Notes under the pieces: model-generated
Told to the model about the DNA's origin: nothing
Seen by the model: only the letters and a program-made list of their open reading frames with translations
Databases searched by the model: none
Made by a program: the position numbers and the translations under genes
Source: Stenotrophomonas maltophilia
Lineage (GTDB): Bacteria > Pseudomonadota > Gammaproteobacteria > Xanthomonadales > Xanthomonadaceae
DNA: 64,000 bases
Assembly (NCBI RefSeq): GCF_004920835.1
Contig: NZ_QFHO01000006.1
Location: 110,146-174,145 of the forward strand
Reading direction: 5' to 3'
Shown here: positions 1 through 9,306 of the stretch, one piece after another
How positions within the stretch are numbered: the first letter of the stretch is position 1
Layout: each line of letters begins with the position of its first letter

Positions 1-1559
1 GCAAGCGCGATGCCTCCACGCTGCTGGACAACCTGCCGGCACCGGTGGTGCGCGGCACCCTGGAGCAACCCTGGAACATCCTGATCACCGGCGTCGGCGG
101 TACCGGCGTGGTGACCATCGGCGCGCTGCTGGGCATGGCCGGCCACCTGGAAGGCAAGGGCGCGACCGTGCTCGACCAGACCGGTCTGGCGCAGAAGGGC
201 GGCGCGGTGACAACCCACATCCGCATCGCCCGTCGTCCCGAAGACATCCACGCCGTGCGCATCGCCGCCGGTGAGGCTGACCTGGTGGTGGGCTGCGACA
301 TGGTGGTGGTGAACGATTACTGGGCGCTGTCGAAGGTGCGCGCCGGTCGTTCGCAGGTCGTGCTCAATACCTACGAAGCAATGCCGGGCACCTTCACCAC
401 CCGCCCGGACATGCAGTTCCCGGCAGCCGACATCATTGCCGGCGTGCGCGTGGCACTGGGCGGCGAAGAACCGCTGCTGCTGGACGCCACCCAGCTGGCC
501 ACCGCGCTGCTGGGCGATGCCATCGCCGCCAACCTGTTCATCCTCGGCTACGCGTGGCAGCAGGGTCTGGTACCGCTGTCGTTCGACTCGCTGATGCGCG
601 CCATCGAACTCAACGGCGCGGCCGTGGCGATGAACCAGCAGGCCTTCGCCTGGGGCCGCCTGGCCGTGGTCGATCCGCAGGCCGTGCAGCAGGCCGCTGG
701 CCTGGTGCGCAACCGCCACACCGATACCGAAACCACCCCGGGGCCGCTGCATCCGCTGCCGCCGGGTGAGTGGGAAGGCAACGAATGGGGTGCCACCGCG
801 GCACCGCGCAATACCGGCGACGAGCGCGAACTGCGTGGCCTGCCCTCGCACGGTGGCGACGTGGCGTTCCTGCCGCTGGACGACGCCCGCCTGTCGCGCT
901 CGCTGGACGAAATGATCGAGCGCCGCGCCGCCTTCCTGGTCGAGTACCAGGACGCTGCCTACGCCAACCGCTACCGCAGTCTGGTCGAGCGCGTGCGCGC
1001 CGCCGAAGCCGACCGCATCGGCGGTTCCACTGCATTGACCGAGACCGTGGCCCGCTACCTGTTCAAGCTGATGGCCTACAAGGACGAATACGAAGTGGCC
1101 CGCCTGTACACCAGCGGCGACTTCCAGCGCCGCCTGCAGCAGCAGTTCGAGGGCGACTACCAGCTGCGCTTCCACCTGGCACCGCCGCTGTTCGCCAAGA
1201 AGGACGAGCAGGGCCGGTTGCTGAAGAAGGAATACGGCCCGTGGATGTTCAAGGCCTTCGGCCTGCTGGCCAAACTGAAGTTCCTGCGCGGCGGCCGCTT
1301 CGACGTGTTCGGCCGCACCGGGGAGCGCCGCATGGAGCGCAAGCTGATCGGCGATTACGAGGCCACCGTGCAGCTGCTGCTGGACGGCCTGGATGACGAC
1401 CGCCTGGCGCTGGCGGTGGAGATCGCCAGCGTCCCCGAGCACATCCGCGGCTTCGGCCACGTCAAGGAAGCGCATTTCGAGCAGGCCAAGGCGCGCGAAG
1501 CCGCCCTGCTGGCGCAGTGGCGCAATCCGAAGGCGCTGCATATCGTGCAGGTGGCTTGA
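1..1559 (+). CDS. Indolepyruvate ferredoxin oxidoreductase, C-terminal part (5' truncated by window)
   Basis: The reading frame is open from base 3 and ends at a TGA at 1557-1559, so about 518 C-terminal residues are present. Near its start lies LITGVGGTGVV, the glycine-rich opening of the gamma domain of pyruvate/ketoisovalerate-type oxidoreductases, followed by QTGLAQKGGAV, typical of indolepyruvate:ferredoxin oxidoreductases. The rest matches the long C-terminal extension (DUF6537-like) of the fused proteobacterial enzyme. The family oxidatively decarboxylates aryl pyruvates from aromatic amino acid breakdown to aryl-CoA in the cytoplasm. The family assignment is firm; the exact substrate is inferred. 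A SMAG repeat pair follows three bases after the stop. Confidence 0.88.
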   Translation, partial: KRDASTLLDNLPAPVVRGTLEQPWNILITGVGGTGVVTIGALLGMAGHLEGKGATVLDQTGLAQKGGAVTTHIRIARRPEDIHAVRIAAGEADLVVGCDMVVVNDYWALSKVRAGRSQVVLNTYEAMPGTFTTRPDMQFPAADIIAGVRVALGGEEPLLLDATQLATALLGDAIAANLFILGYAWQQGLVPLSFDSLMRAIELNGAAVAMNQQAFAWGRLAVVDPQAVQQAAGLVRNRHTDTETTPGPLHPLPPGEWEGNEWGATAAPRNTGDERELRGLPSHGGDVAFLPLDDARLSRSLDEMIERRAAFLVEYQDAAYANRYRSLVERVRAAEADRIGGSTALTETVARYLFKLMAYKDEYEVARLYTSGDFQRRLQQQFEGDYQLRFHLAPPLFAKKDEQGRLLKKEYGPWMFKAFGLLAKLKFLRGGRFDVFGRTGERRMERKLIGDYEATVQLLLDGLDDDRLALAVEIASVPEHIRGFGHVKEAHFEQAKAREAALLAQWRNPKALHIVQVA

Positions 1560-1561
1560 AG

Positions 1562-1625
1562 GTAGTGCCGGCCGCTGGCCGGCATCCCTCCTGGCAATCG
1601 GGTGCCGGCCAGCGGCCGGCACTAC
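1562..1625. repeat. SMAG (GTAG) REP pair, facing copies
   Basis: GTAGTGCCGGCCGCTGGCCG starts at 1562 and its inverted copy ends in CTAC at 1625, with a loop of about 18 bases. This is the Stenotrophomonas GTAG-terminated REP family. It lies between two convergent genes and could fold as a large hairpin in either transcript. Confidence 0.9.
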
Positions 1626-1632
1626 CGGCGAT

Positions 1633-2247
1633 TCACCCCAGCCGCCACAGCAGCAGGCGGTTGTTGGCCGGCATTGCCACATCACCCAGGCGGGTGAAGC
1701 CTTTGTCCGCTGCCAGCGCCTGCACCGCTTCCACATCGCGGATGCCGCTGCGCGGATCACGCGCCTTCAGCCAGGCATCGAACTGCGCGTTGCTGTCGCT
1801 GGTGTAGCGGCCGCCGTAGTTGAACGGGCCGTACATCGCCAACAGCGCACCGTGGCGCAACAGCGGCGGCAGCGCGCCGAACAGCACCTGCACATGCTCC
1901 CAGCCCATGATGTGCAACGTGTTGGCGCTGAATGCGGCGTCGAACGTACTGCCCTCGGGCAACGACAGGCCCGGCGCTGGGGGCAGTTCCACCTGCAGCG
2001 CCACCGGCGGCAGCAGGTTCAGCAGCGCGGCCTCCGCACGCCAGGCCTCGATGCCGGGCAGATGGTCCGGATGATCGCTGGGCTGCCAGCGCAGCCAGGG
2101 CCAGCGCTCGGCGAAGAACGCCGCGTGCTGGCCGGTGCCACTGCCGATCTCCAGCACCCGATGGCGGTCGCCCATCCATGGGTCGAGTGCAGTGGCGATG
2201 GGTTCGCGGTTGCGCTCGCAGGCTTCTGAATACGGCTTGCTCGACAT
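1633..2247 (-). CDS. DUF938 family SAM-dependent methyltransferase
   Basis: This 204-residue protein starts at ATG 2247. Residues about 30-45 read VLEIGSGTGQHAAFF, the glycine-rich motif I of class I SAM methyltransferases. The opening KPYSEACERNREPI, the FSANTLHIM segment and the YGPFNYGG segment are typical of the DUF938 family. Length matches the family (about 200). The substrate is unknown for the family. It is convergent with the oxidoreductase gene, the two being separated by a SMAG pair. Confidence 0.85.
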   Translation of the reverse strand: MSSKPYSEACERNREPIATALDPWMGDRHRVLEIGSGTGQHAAFFAERWPWLRWQPSDHPDHLPGIEAWRAEAALLNLLPPVALQVELPPAPGLSLPEGSTFDAAFSANTLHIMGWEHVQVLFGALPPLLRHGALLAMYGPFNYGGRYTSDSNAQFDAWLKARDPRSGIRDVEAVQALAADKGFTRLGDVAMPANNRLLLWRLG

Positions 2248-2299
2248 CAGGACGGTGTCCAGGCGGGGTCGGCCCCATTGTGCACGAGGGGGTTACTGA

Positions 2300-2345
2300 G
2301 CAGGGCTGCGCCCTGCAGAAGCCGGAGCCGGAGCCGGAGCAACGT
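2300..2345. repeat. GCAGGGC hairpin plus GCCGGA hexamer repeats (left arm of composite)
   Basis: GCAGGGCTGCGCCCTGC (2300-2316) is a near-perfect palindrome. It is followed by three GCCGGA hexamers (2321-2338) and CAACG. The same order recurs inverted at 2741-2804 and directly at 55626-55680, so this is a module and not a chance palindrome. Confidence 0.7.
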
Positions 2346-2353
2346 CAAAAGCT

Positions 2354-2478
2354 GGCATTCCGTGGGTTGGCGGGGTGGGTCCGGTTGCGGGGGACGCTGC
2401 AAGTACGTCCATGTAAGCTCGGTCGCCGCATCCATGCGGCTCACGCCCCCGCAACCGGCCCCACCCCGCCTTCGACAG
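2354..2478 (+). repeat. Long-hairpin repeat, copy 1
   Basis: A GC-rich outer stem (GGGGTGGGTCCGGTTGCGGG pairing with the CCCGCAACCGGCCCCACCCC arm) encloses a core containing CGCTGCAAGTACGTCC, TGTAAGCTCGG and the small palindrome GCCGCATCCATGCGGC. It ends near CGACAG. Related copies are at 2612-2737 (inverted), 40774-40968 and 51342-51450. Confidence 0.75.
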
Positions 2479-2505
2479 TTTCCTGCGGTCTGTTGGAACG
2501 GCATT

Positions 2506-2546
2506 GGGGTCAGATCCGTTTTCCTGCGGAAAACGGATCTGACCCC
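2506..2546. repeat. GGGGTC(A/G)GATC palindrome 1
   Basis: GGGGTCAGATCCGTTTTC and its complement form a 41-base near-perfect inverted repeat. It sits at the centre of the mirrored block between the two long-hairpin copies. Three related palindromes occur at 15284, 47892 and 50615. Confidence 0.8.
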
Positions 2547-2570
2547 GGATTCATTTCGATATCTGACAGA

Positions 2571-2595
2571 TGTGTCGACCAAGGTCGACACCTAC
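2571..2595 (-). repeat. SMAG-like GTAG hairpin, TCGACC variant
   Basis: The segment TGTGTCGACCAAGGTCGACA followed by CCTAC is, read on the minus strand, a GTAG-started hairpin with a GTGTCGACC/GGTCGACAC stem. It is the same architecture as SMAG with a different stem sequence. Confidence 0.65.
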
Positions 2596-2611
2596 CAACA
2601 GCCGCGGAGAT

Positions 2612-2737
2612 CTGTCAGGGGTGAGGCGGTGTCGGATTGCGGGGTGTCAGCCGCATGGATGCGGCTGCCAAGCCTACACGGACGTACTTGCGGCGTCCCC
2701 GCAATCCGACACCGCCCCGCCAACCCACGGAATGCCG
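2612..2737 (-). repeat. Long-hairpin repeat, copy 2 (inverted)
   Basis: On the minus strand this reads GGCATTCCGTGGGTTGGCGG, then a GC stem, the CGCAAGTACGTCC core and the GCCGCATCCATGCGGC palindrome. It closely parallels copy 1 but in opposite orientation, so the two flank 2479-2611 as a mirror image. Confidence 0.75.
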
Positions 2738-2740
2738 CTC

Positions 2741-2804
2741 TGGCTCTGGCTTTGGCTTTGGCCGTTGCCGTTGCATTGAGCAGGTGCAGGGCTGCAAGCC
2801 CTGC
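2741..2804. repeat. Hexamer repeats plus GCAGGGC hairpin (right arm of composite)
   Basis: CTGGCTCTGGCTTTGGCTTT is a degenerate hexamer array followed by GCCGTTGCCGTTGC and the palindrome GCAGGGCTGCAAGCCCTGC (2786-2804). It mirrors the module at 2300-2345. Together with the two long hairpins it makes the gene-free stretch 2248-2927 almost entirely repeat; I see no coding sequence there. Confidence 0.7.
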
Positions 2805-2927
2805 CGAAACACCACCAACCATGACTGCAGTCACTTGCCCGGAGGCGCCGCGCTGGCGAAAGTCGAGGAGTTGACGTGATCGGCTCGGCCTGTTGCCGGC
2901 TGCACGCAAGCGAGAGAGAGAAACGCT

Positions 2928-4559
2928 GTGCAACGACGTGAGTTCCTGGCTTTTTCCGGTCTGGGCCTGGCGGGCCTGCTGCTGCCGCATTCCCGTGCCA
3001 TCGCCGCCGAGCAGTTGCTCGCCCCGGTCGACACCGCGCTGCGCAGGCGCTTGGCCGAGGTCGCCCTCGCTACCGCGCGCACGGCCAAGGCCAGCTACTG
3101 CGATGTGCGCATCGGCCGCTACCTCAATCAGTCGGTCATCACCCGCGAGCATCAGGTCGGCAACGTGACCAACCGCGAATCGTCCGGCGTGGGCGTGCGG
3201 GTGATCGTCAACGGCGCCTGGGGCTTTGCCGCTACCCATCAGCAGACCGAGGCCGCCGTACGCGCTGCGGTCGAGCAGTCCACGGCCATCGCCCGTGCCA
3301 ATGCCAGCATCCAGACCCGGCCGGTGCAACTGGCACCAACGCCGTCGGTCGGTGAGGTCCGCTGGCAGACGCCGATCCGCCGCAATGCCATGGAAGTACC
3401 GATCCAGGACAAGGTCGAGTTGCTGCTGGCGCTCAACGCCGCCGCGCTGAATGCGGGCGCCGACTACATCAACTCCACCCTGTTCCTGGTCAACGAACAG
3501 AAGTACTTCGCTTCCAGCGATGGCTCGTTCATCGACCAGGACATACATCGCATCTGGCTGCCGTTCACTGCCACCGCCATCGACAAGGCCAGCGGCAAGT
3601 TCCGAACCCGCGCAGGCCTGTCCTCGCCGATGGGCATGGGCTACGAGTTCCTCGATGGCGATGCGCGCGGCAAGGTGCAGCTGCCCGGCGGCATCACCGC
3701 CTATCGTGATTCCTACGACCCGGTCGAGGACGCCATCGCCGCCGCCCGCCACGCGCGCGAAAAACTGAAGGCGCCTTCGGTGAAGCCGGGCAAATACGAC
3801 CTGGTGCTGGACCCGTCCAACCTGTTCCTGACCATCCATGAGAATGTCGGTCACCCGCTGGAGCTGGACCGCGTGCTCGGCTACGAAGCCAACTACGCCG
3901 GCACCAGCTTCGCCACGCTGGACAAGCGCGATGCCGGTTTCCGCTGGGGCAGCGACATCGTCACCTTCTTCGCGGACAAGACCCAGCCCGGCAGCCTCGG
4001 TGCGGTCGGCTACGACGACGAAGGCGTCAAGACCCAGCGCTGGGATCTGGTGCGCGACGGCATCCTGGTCGATTACCAGGCCACCCGCGATGAAGCCCAC
4101 ATCCTCGGTCGCAATGCTTCGCATGGCTGCAGCTATGCCGATTCCTGGTCCAGCGTGCAGTTCCAGCGCATGGCCAATGTCTCGCTGGCGCCGGGCAGGA
4201 AGCCACTCAGCGTCGAGGACATGATCAAGGACGTGGAGAACGGCATCTACATCCACGGCCGCGGTTCGTATTCGATCGACCAGCAGCGCTACAACGCGCA
4301 GTTCGGCGGCCAGCTGTACTACCAGATCAAGGACGGAAAGATCGCCGGCATGGTCGAGGATGCGGCCTACCAGATCCGTACGCCGGAATTCTGGAATGCC
4401 TGTACCGCGATCTGCGACGAGCGCGACTTCCGCCTCGGCGGTTCGTTCTTCGACGGCAAGGGCCAGCCCGGCCAGGTCTCGGCGGTCTCGCACGGTTCGT
4501 CCACCACCCGCTTCAACGGCATCAACATCATCAACACCGCGCGCAGTCTCGGCGCTTGA
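2928..4559 (+). CDS. TldD-family metallopeptidase, copy A (Tat-exported)
   Basis: The 543-residue protein begins at GTG 2928 behind a GAGAGAGAG Shine-Dalgarno-like run. It opens MQRREFLAFSGLGLAGLLLP, a twin-arginine signal followed by a hydrophobic stretch. Residues 304-309 read HENVGH, the HExxxH zinc site of TldD proteases, inside TIHENVGHPLELDRVLGYE. TldD/TldE proteins cleave unstructured peptides and mature some ribosomal peptides. A Tat signal is unusual because E. coli TldD is cytosolic. It is the first gene of a nine-gene operon and is followed after 30 bases by a close paralogue. Confidence 0.85.
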   Translation: MQRREFLAFSGLGLAGLLLPHSRAIAAEQLLAPVDTALRRRLAEVALATARTAKASYCDVRIGRYLNQSVITREHQVGNVTNRESSGVGVRVIVNGAWGFAATHQQTEAAVRAAVEQSTAIARANASIQTRPVQLAPTPSVGEVRWQTPIRRNAMEVPIQDKVELLLALNAAALNAGADYINSTLFLVNEQKYFASSDGSFIDQDIHRIWLPFTATAIDKASGKFRTRAGLSSPMGMGYEFLDGDARGKVQLPGGITAYRDSYDPVEDAIAAARHAREKLKAPSVKPGKYDLVLDPSNLFLTIHENVGHPLELDRVLGYEANYAGTSFATLDKRDAGFRWGSDIVTFFADKTQPGSLGAVGYDDEGVKTQRWDLVRDGILVDYQATRDEAHILGRNASHGCSYADSWSSVQFQRMANVSLAPGRKPLSVEDMIKDVENGIYIHGRGSYSIDQQRYNAQFGGQLYYQIKDGKIAGMVEDAAYQIRTPEFWNACTAICDERDFRLGGSFFDGKGQPGQVSAVSHGSSTTRFNGINIINTARSLGA

Positions 4560-4589
4560 GCCACCCATCGTTCGACATGGAGAGCAGCC

Positions 4590-6224
4590 TTGCAAAGACG
4601 TGACTTCCTGGCCCTGACCGGGCTTACCGCGGGCGGGCTGATCGTGCCCTCCTTCTTCGGCAAGGTGATCGCCGCCGAACAGCTGCAGTCCAGCCTCGAC
4701 CCGGCGTTGAAGAAGCGCCTGGCCGACGCCGCCCTGCAGGCTGCGCGCAGCGCCGGCGCCACCTACTGCGACGTGCGCATCGGCCGCTACCTGCGGCAGT
4801 TCGTGATCACCCGCGAGGACAAGGTGCAGAACGTGGTGAACACCGAGTCCACCGGCGTCGGCATCCGTGTGATCGTCAACGGCGCCTGGGGCTTCGCTGC
4901 CACCAACGCGCTGGGCACCGCCGACGTGGCCAGGGCCGCGCAGCAGGCCGCGGCAATCGCCAAGGCCAATGCCGGCGTGCAGACCGCCCCCGTACAGCTG
5001 GCCAAGGCACCCGGCGTCGGTGAGGTGAGCTGGCGCACACCGATCCGCAAGAACGCGATGGAGGTACCAATCAAGGACAAGGTCGGCCTGCTGCTGGACG
5101 TCAACGCCGCAGCAATGGGCGCCGGTGCCAGCTTCGTCAATTCGATGCTGTTCCTGGTCAACGAACAGAAGTACTTCGCCTCCACCGATGGCTCCTACAT
5201 TGACCAGGACGTACACCGCATCTGGGCCCCGATGACGGTCACCGCCATCGACAAGACCAGCGGCAAGTTCCGCACCCGTTCGGGCCTGTCCTCGCCGATG
5301 GGCCTGGGCTACGAGTACCTGGACGGCGCCGCCGCCGGCAAGGTGGTCAGTCCCAACGGCGTGGTCAACTACAGTTCTTCCTACGACATGAAGGAAGACG
5401 CCATCGCCGCCGCCAAGCAGGCGCAGGAGAAGCTGAAGGCACCGTCGGTGAAGCCGGGCAAGTACGATCTGGTGCTCGATCCGTCGCACACCTGGCTGAC
5501 CATCCACGAGTCGATCGGCCACCCGCTGGAACTGGACCGCGTGCTCGGCTACGAAGCCAACTACGCCGGCACCAGCTTCGCCACCCTGGACAAGCGCGAA
5601 CAGCATTTCCAGTACGGCAGCGAGCTGGTCAACATCTTCGCCGACAAGACCCAGCAGGGCAGCCTCGGTGCGGTGGCGTACGACGACGAAGGCGTGAAGT
5701 GCAAGCGCTGGGACCTGATCAGCAACGGCAAGCTGGTGGACTACCAGACCATCCGCGACCAGGCCCACATCCTCGGCAAGACCGAGTCCGATGGCTGCTG
5801 CTATGCCGACTCGTGGTCCAGCGTGCAGTTCCAGCGCATGGCCAACGTGTCGATGGCGCCGGGCAAGAAGCCGCTGAGCGTGCCGGACCTGATCAAGGAC
5901 GTGGAGAACGGCATCTACATCATCGGTGACGGTTCGTTCTCGATCGACCAGCAGCGCTACAACGCGCAGTTCGGTGGCCAGCTGTTCTACGAGATCAAGA
6001 ACGGCCAGATCACCCGCATGCTGGAAGACGTGGCCTACCAGATCCGCACGCCGGAGTTCTGGAATGCCTGCACGGCCGTGGCCGACGAGCGCGACTACCG
6101 CCTGGGCGGTTCGTTCTTCGATGGCAAGGGCCAGCCGGGCCAGGTCTCGGCGGTCTCGCACGGTTCGTCGACCGCGCGCTTCAACGGCATCAATGTCATC
6201 AACACCGCACGCAGCCTCGGCTGA
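4590..6224 (+). CDS. TldD-family metallopeptidase, copy B (Tat-exported)
   Basis: This 544-residue protein starts at TTG 4590 (LQRRDFLALTGL in frame), preceded by GGAGAGC; the TTG start is chosen because it begins the Tat motif exactly as in copy A. Residues 306-311 read HESIGH, the HExxxH zinc site. It is collinear with copy A over its whole length, with long identical blocks such as HPLELDRVLGYEANYAGTSF, so it is a tandem duplication. It probably acts with the PmbA-like protein encoded next, since TldD normally needs a TldE/PmbA partner. Confidence 0.85.
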   Translation: MQRRDFLALTGLTAGGLIVPSFFGKVIAAEQLQSSLDPALKKRLADAALQAARSAGATYCDVRIGRYLRQFVITREDKVQNVVNTESTGVGIRVIVNGAWGFAATNALGTADVARAAQQAAAIAKANAGVQTAPVQLAKAPGVGEVSWRTPIRKNAMEVPIKDKVGLLLDVNAAAMGAGASFVNSMLFLVNEQKYFASTDGSYIDQDVHRIWAPMTVTAIDKTSGKFRTRSGLSSPMGLGYEYLDGAAAGKVVSPNGVVNYSSSYDMKEDAIAAAKQAQEKLKAPSVKPGKYDLVLDPSHTWLTIHESIGHPLELDRVLGYEANYAGTSFATLDKREQHFQYGSELVNIFADKTQQGSLGAVAYDDEGVKCKRWDLISNGKLVDYQTIRDQAHILGKTESDGCCYADSWSSVQFQRMANVSMAPGKKPLSVPDLIKDVENGIYIIGDGSFSIDQQRYNAQFGGQLFYEIKNGQITRMLEDVAYQIRTPEFWNACTAVADERDYRLGGSFFDGKGQPGQVSAVSHGSSTARFNGINVINTARSLG

Positions 6225-6245
6225 TCGGTCAGGAGCCCTTACACC

Positions 6246-7580
6246 ATGAGTATCTTTACCGAAGCCCAGGCCAAGGCCATCCTCGACAAGGTCATCGCCC
6301 TGTCCAAGGCCGACGAATGCACCGCCGTGCTGGCCGGCGCGATCAGCGGCAACATCCGTTTCGCACTGAACAATGTCTCCACCAGCGGCATCGTCGACAA
6401 CACCGAGCTGGCCGTCACCGTCGCCTTCGGCAAGCGCGTCGGCACGGCCTCGATCAACGAGTTCGACGATGCCGCGCTGGAACGCGTGGTGCGCCGTGCC
6501 GAAGACCTGGCGCGCCTGGCCCCGGAGAATCCGGAGTTCATGCCGGCCATCGGCAAGCAGAGCTACCGCGCCAGCCCCACCTTCAGCGAATCCACTGCAG
6601 CAATCGACCCAGCCTTCCGCGCCAAGGTCGCCGCAGATTCGATCGCACCATGCCGTGGCCACGGCCTGATCGCCGCCGGTTTCCTTGAAGACGGCCAGGG
6701 CTTCCAGGCCACCGCAAACAGCAATGGCAACTTCGCCTACCAGCGCACCACCAACTTCGATTACACCTGCACCGTGCGTACGGAAGACGGTCGTGGTTCG
6801 GGCTGGGTCGGCCGCAACCTGAAGGACGCGGCGGACTTCAAGGCCGACCAGGACATCCGCATCGCCATGCGCAAGGCCACCGAGTCGGCCGAAGCCAAGG
6901 CGCTGGAGCCCGGCAAGTACACGGTGATCCTGGAACCGGCCGCGGCCGCAGGCCTGATCAGCTTCATGATGAACTTCTTCAGCGCACGCTCGGCCGATGA
7001 AGGCCGCAGCTTCCTGTCGAAGAAGGGCGGCGGCAACAAGCTGGGAGAGCAGGTCTACGACCCGCGCGTGACCATGTTCGCCGACCCGTGGCACCCGGAT
7101 GCACCGGTGCTGCCGTGGGACAACGAGGGCATGCCACGCGAGCGCATCGCCATCATCGAAAACGGCAAGATCGCCAATCTGGACTACTCGCGCTTCTGGG
7201 CCCAGAAGCAGGGCAAGACCGCCAAGGCCTCGCCGGGCAACCTGCTGATGAGCGGTGGCGACAAGAGCACCGCCGAGCTGGTGCGCGGTACCCAGAAGGG
7301 CATCCTGGTCACCCGTACCTGGTACATCCGCATGGTCGATCCGCAGACCGTGCTGCTGACCGGCCTGACCCGCGACGGCACCTTCTACATCGAGAAGGGC
7401 CAGATCAAGCACCCGGTGAAGAACTTCCGCTTCAACGAGTCGCCGGTGATCATGCTCAACAACATCGAAGAGCTGGGCAAGCCGGTGCGCGTGGCCGGTG
7501 ATGAATCCAGCTACGTGATGATGATCCCGCCGATGAAGCTGCGCGATTTCACCTTCACCTCGCTGTCCGACGCGGTCTGA
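6246..7580 (+). CDS. PmbA/TldE-like TldD/PmbA family protein
   Basis: The 444-residue protein starts at ATG 6246 behind AGGAG. It belongs to the TldD/PmbA family but lacks the HExxxH site seen in the two upstream genes, as expected for the TldE/PmbA partner. Characteristic parts are NVSTSGIVDNTELAV near the N terminus and PGNLLMSGGDKSTAELV and RGTQKGILVTRTWYIRMVDP towards the C terminus. No signal peptide is visible, in contrast to the Tat signals on the two partners. The stop overlaps the next start (TGATG at 7578). Confidence 0.8.
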   Translation: MSIFTEAQAKAILDKVIALSKADECTAVLAGAISGNIRFALNNVSTSGIVDNTELAVTVAFGKRVGTASINEFDDAALERVVRRAEDLARLAPENPEFMPAIGKQSYRASPTFSESTAAIDPAFRAKVAADSIAPCRGHGLIAAGFLEDGQGFQATANSNGNFAYQRTTNFDYTCTVRTEDGRGSGWVGRNLKDAADFKADQDIRIAMRKATESAEAKALEPGKYTVILEPAAAAGLISFMMNFFSARSADEGRSFLSKKGGGNKLGEQVYDPRVTMFADPWHPDAPVLPWDNEGMPRERIAIIENGKIANLDYSRFWAQKQGKTAKASPGNLLMSGGDKSTAELVRGTQKGILVTRTWYIRMVDPQTVLLTGLTRDGTFYIEKGQIKHPVKNFRFNESPVIMLNNIEELGKPVRVAGDESSYVMMIPPMKLRDFTFTSLSDAV

Positions 7581-8287
7581 TGGATCGCCGGGCCTGCCTG
7601 CGCTGGTTGGCCGCTGCCGCTTCGGCGGCGGCGCTGCCGGCCTTCGCGCAGGCAGGCCCGCGCAGTTCGCGCTACGACTTCTGGTTCACCCGCCTGCAGT
7701 ACGACTCCGGCGACTGGGACGTGGACGCGCGCATGCCGTCCAACCTGATCACCTCGCTGATCGACTACACCTCGCTGCGCGTGGATCCGCAGGAACACGT
7801 GGTGGCGCTGGCCGACCCGCGCATGCTGGAAGCGCCGTTCTGCTACCTGGCCGGGCACACACTGGTGGAGTTCAACGCCGCCGAGCGGCAGAACTTCGTG
7901 CGCTACGTGCGCAATGGCGGCTTCGTCTTCGTCGACGACTGCAACCATGATATCGACGGCCTGTTCGCCACCTCGTTCGAGGCACAGATGGGTCGCCTGT
8001 TTGGACCGAAGGCATTGCAGAAGCTGCCCAACAGCCACGCGCTGTACCGCAGCTTCTTCCGCTTCCCCGATGGGCCACCGGCCACCAGTTTCGAGCTCAA
8101 TGGCTGGGGCGATGACCTGGTACACGACTACCTGAAAGGCATCGAGGTCGACGGCCGCCTGGGCCTGCTCTACAGCAACAAGGACTACGGCTGCGAGTGG
8201 GACTACGACTGGCGCAACAAGCGCTTCCTGGCCGAAGACAACACCCGCTTCGGCGTCAACATCGTGATGTACGCGTTGAACAATTGA
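7580..8287 (+). CDS. DUF4159 domain protein, exported
   Basis: The 235-residue protein begins MDRRACLRWLAAAASAAALPAFA, a signal peptide with Tat-like arginines. The body (FTRLQYDSGDWDVD, then NFVRYVRNGGFVFVDDCNHDID) matches DUF4159, a family often found beside MoxR/DUF58/BatA genes. The domain resembles a class I glutamine-amidotransferase-like fold; no enzymatic role is established. The start overlaps the upstream stop by one base, indicating translational coupling. Confidence 0.8.
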   Translation: MDRRACLRWLAAAASAAALPAFAQAGPRSSRYDFWFTRLQYDSGDWDVDARMPSNLITSLIDYTSLRVDPQEHVVALADPRMLEAPFCYLAGHTLVEFNAAERQNFVRYVRNGGFVFVDDCNHDIDGLFATSFEAQMGRLFGPKALQKLPNSHALYRSFFRFPDGPPATSFELNGWGDDLVHDYLKGIEVDGRLGLLYSNKDYGCEWDYDWRNKRFLAEDNTRFGVNIVMYALNN

Positions 8288-8303
8288 TAGGACCTGCACG
8301 CCC

Positions 8304-9287
<984 letters not shown>

Positions 9288-9306
9288 TCCACGCGTGAAC
9301 GCTGGT

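Noticed and set aside
2592..7412. A 1606-codon minus-strand open frame opposite the TldD/PmbA genes
   Set aside because: It is the shadow of GC-rich codons on the opposite strand: composition is Val/Gly/Ala/Asp/His-heavy with internal repetition that mirrors the two TldD copies. No domain is visible and the plus-strand genes have clear motifs.
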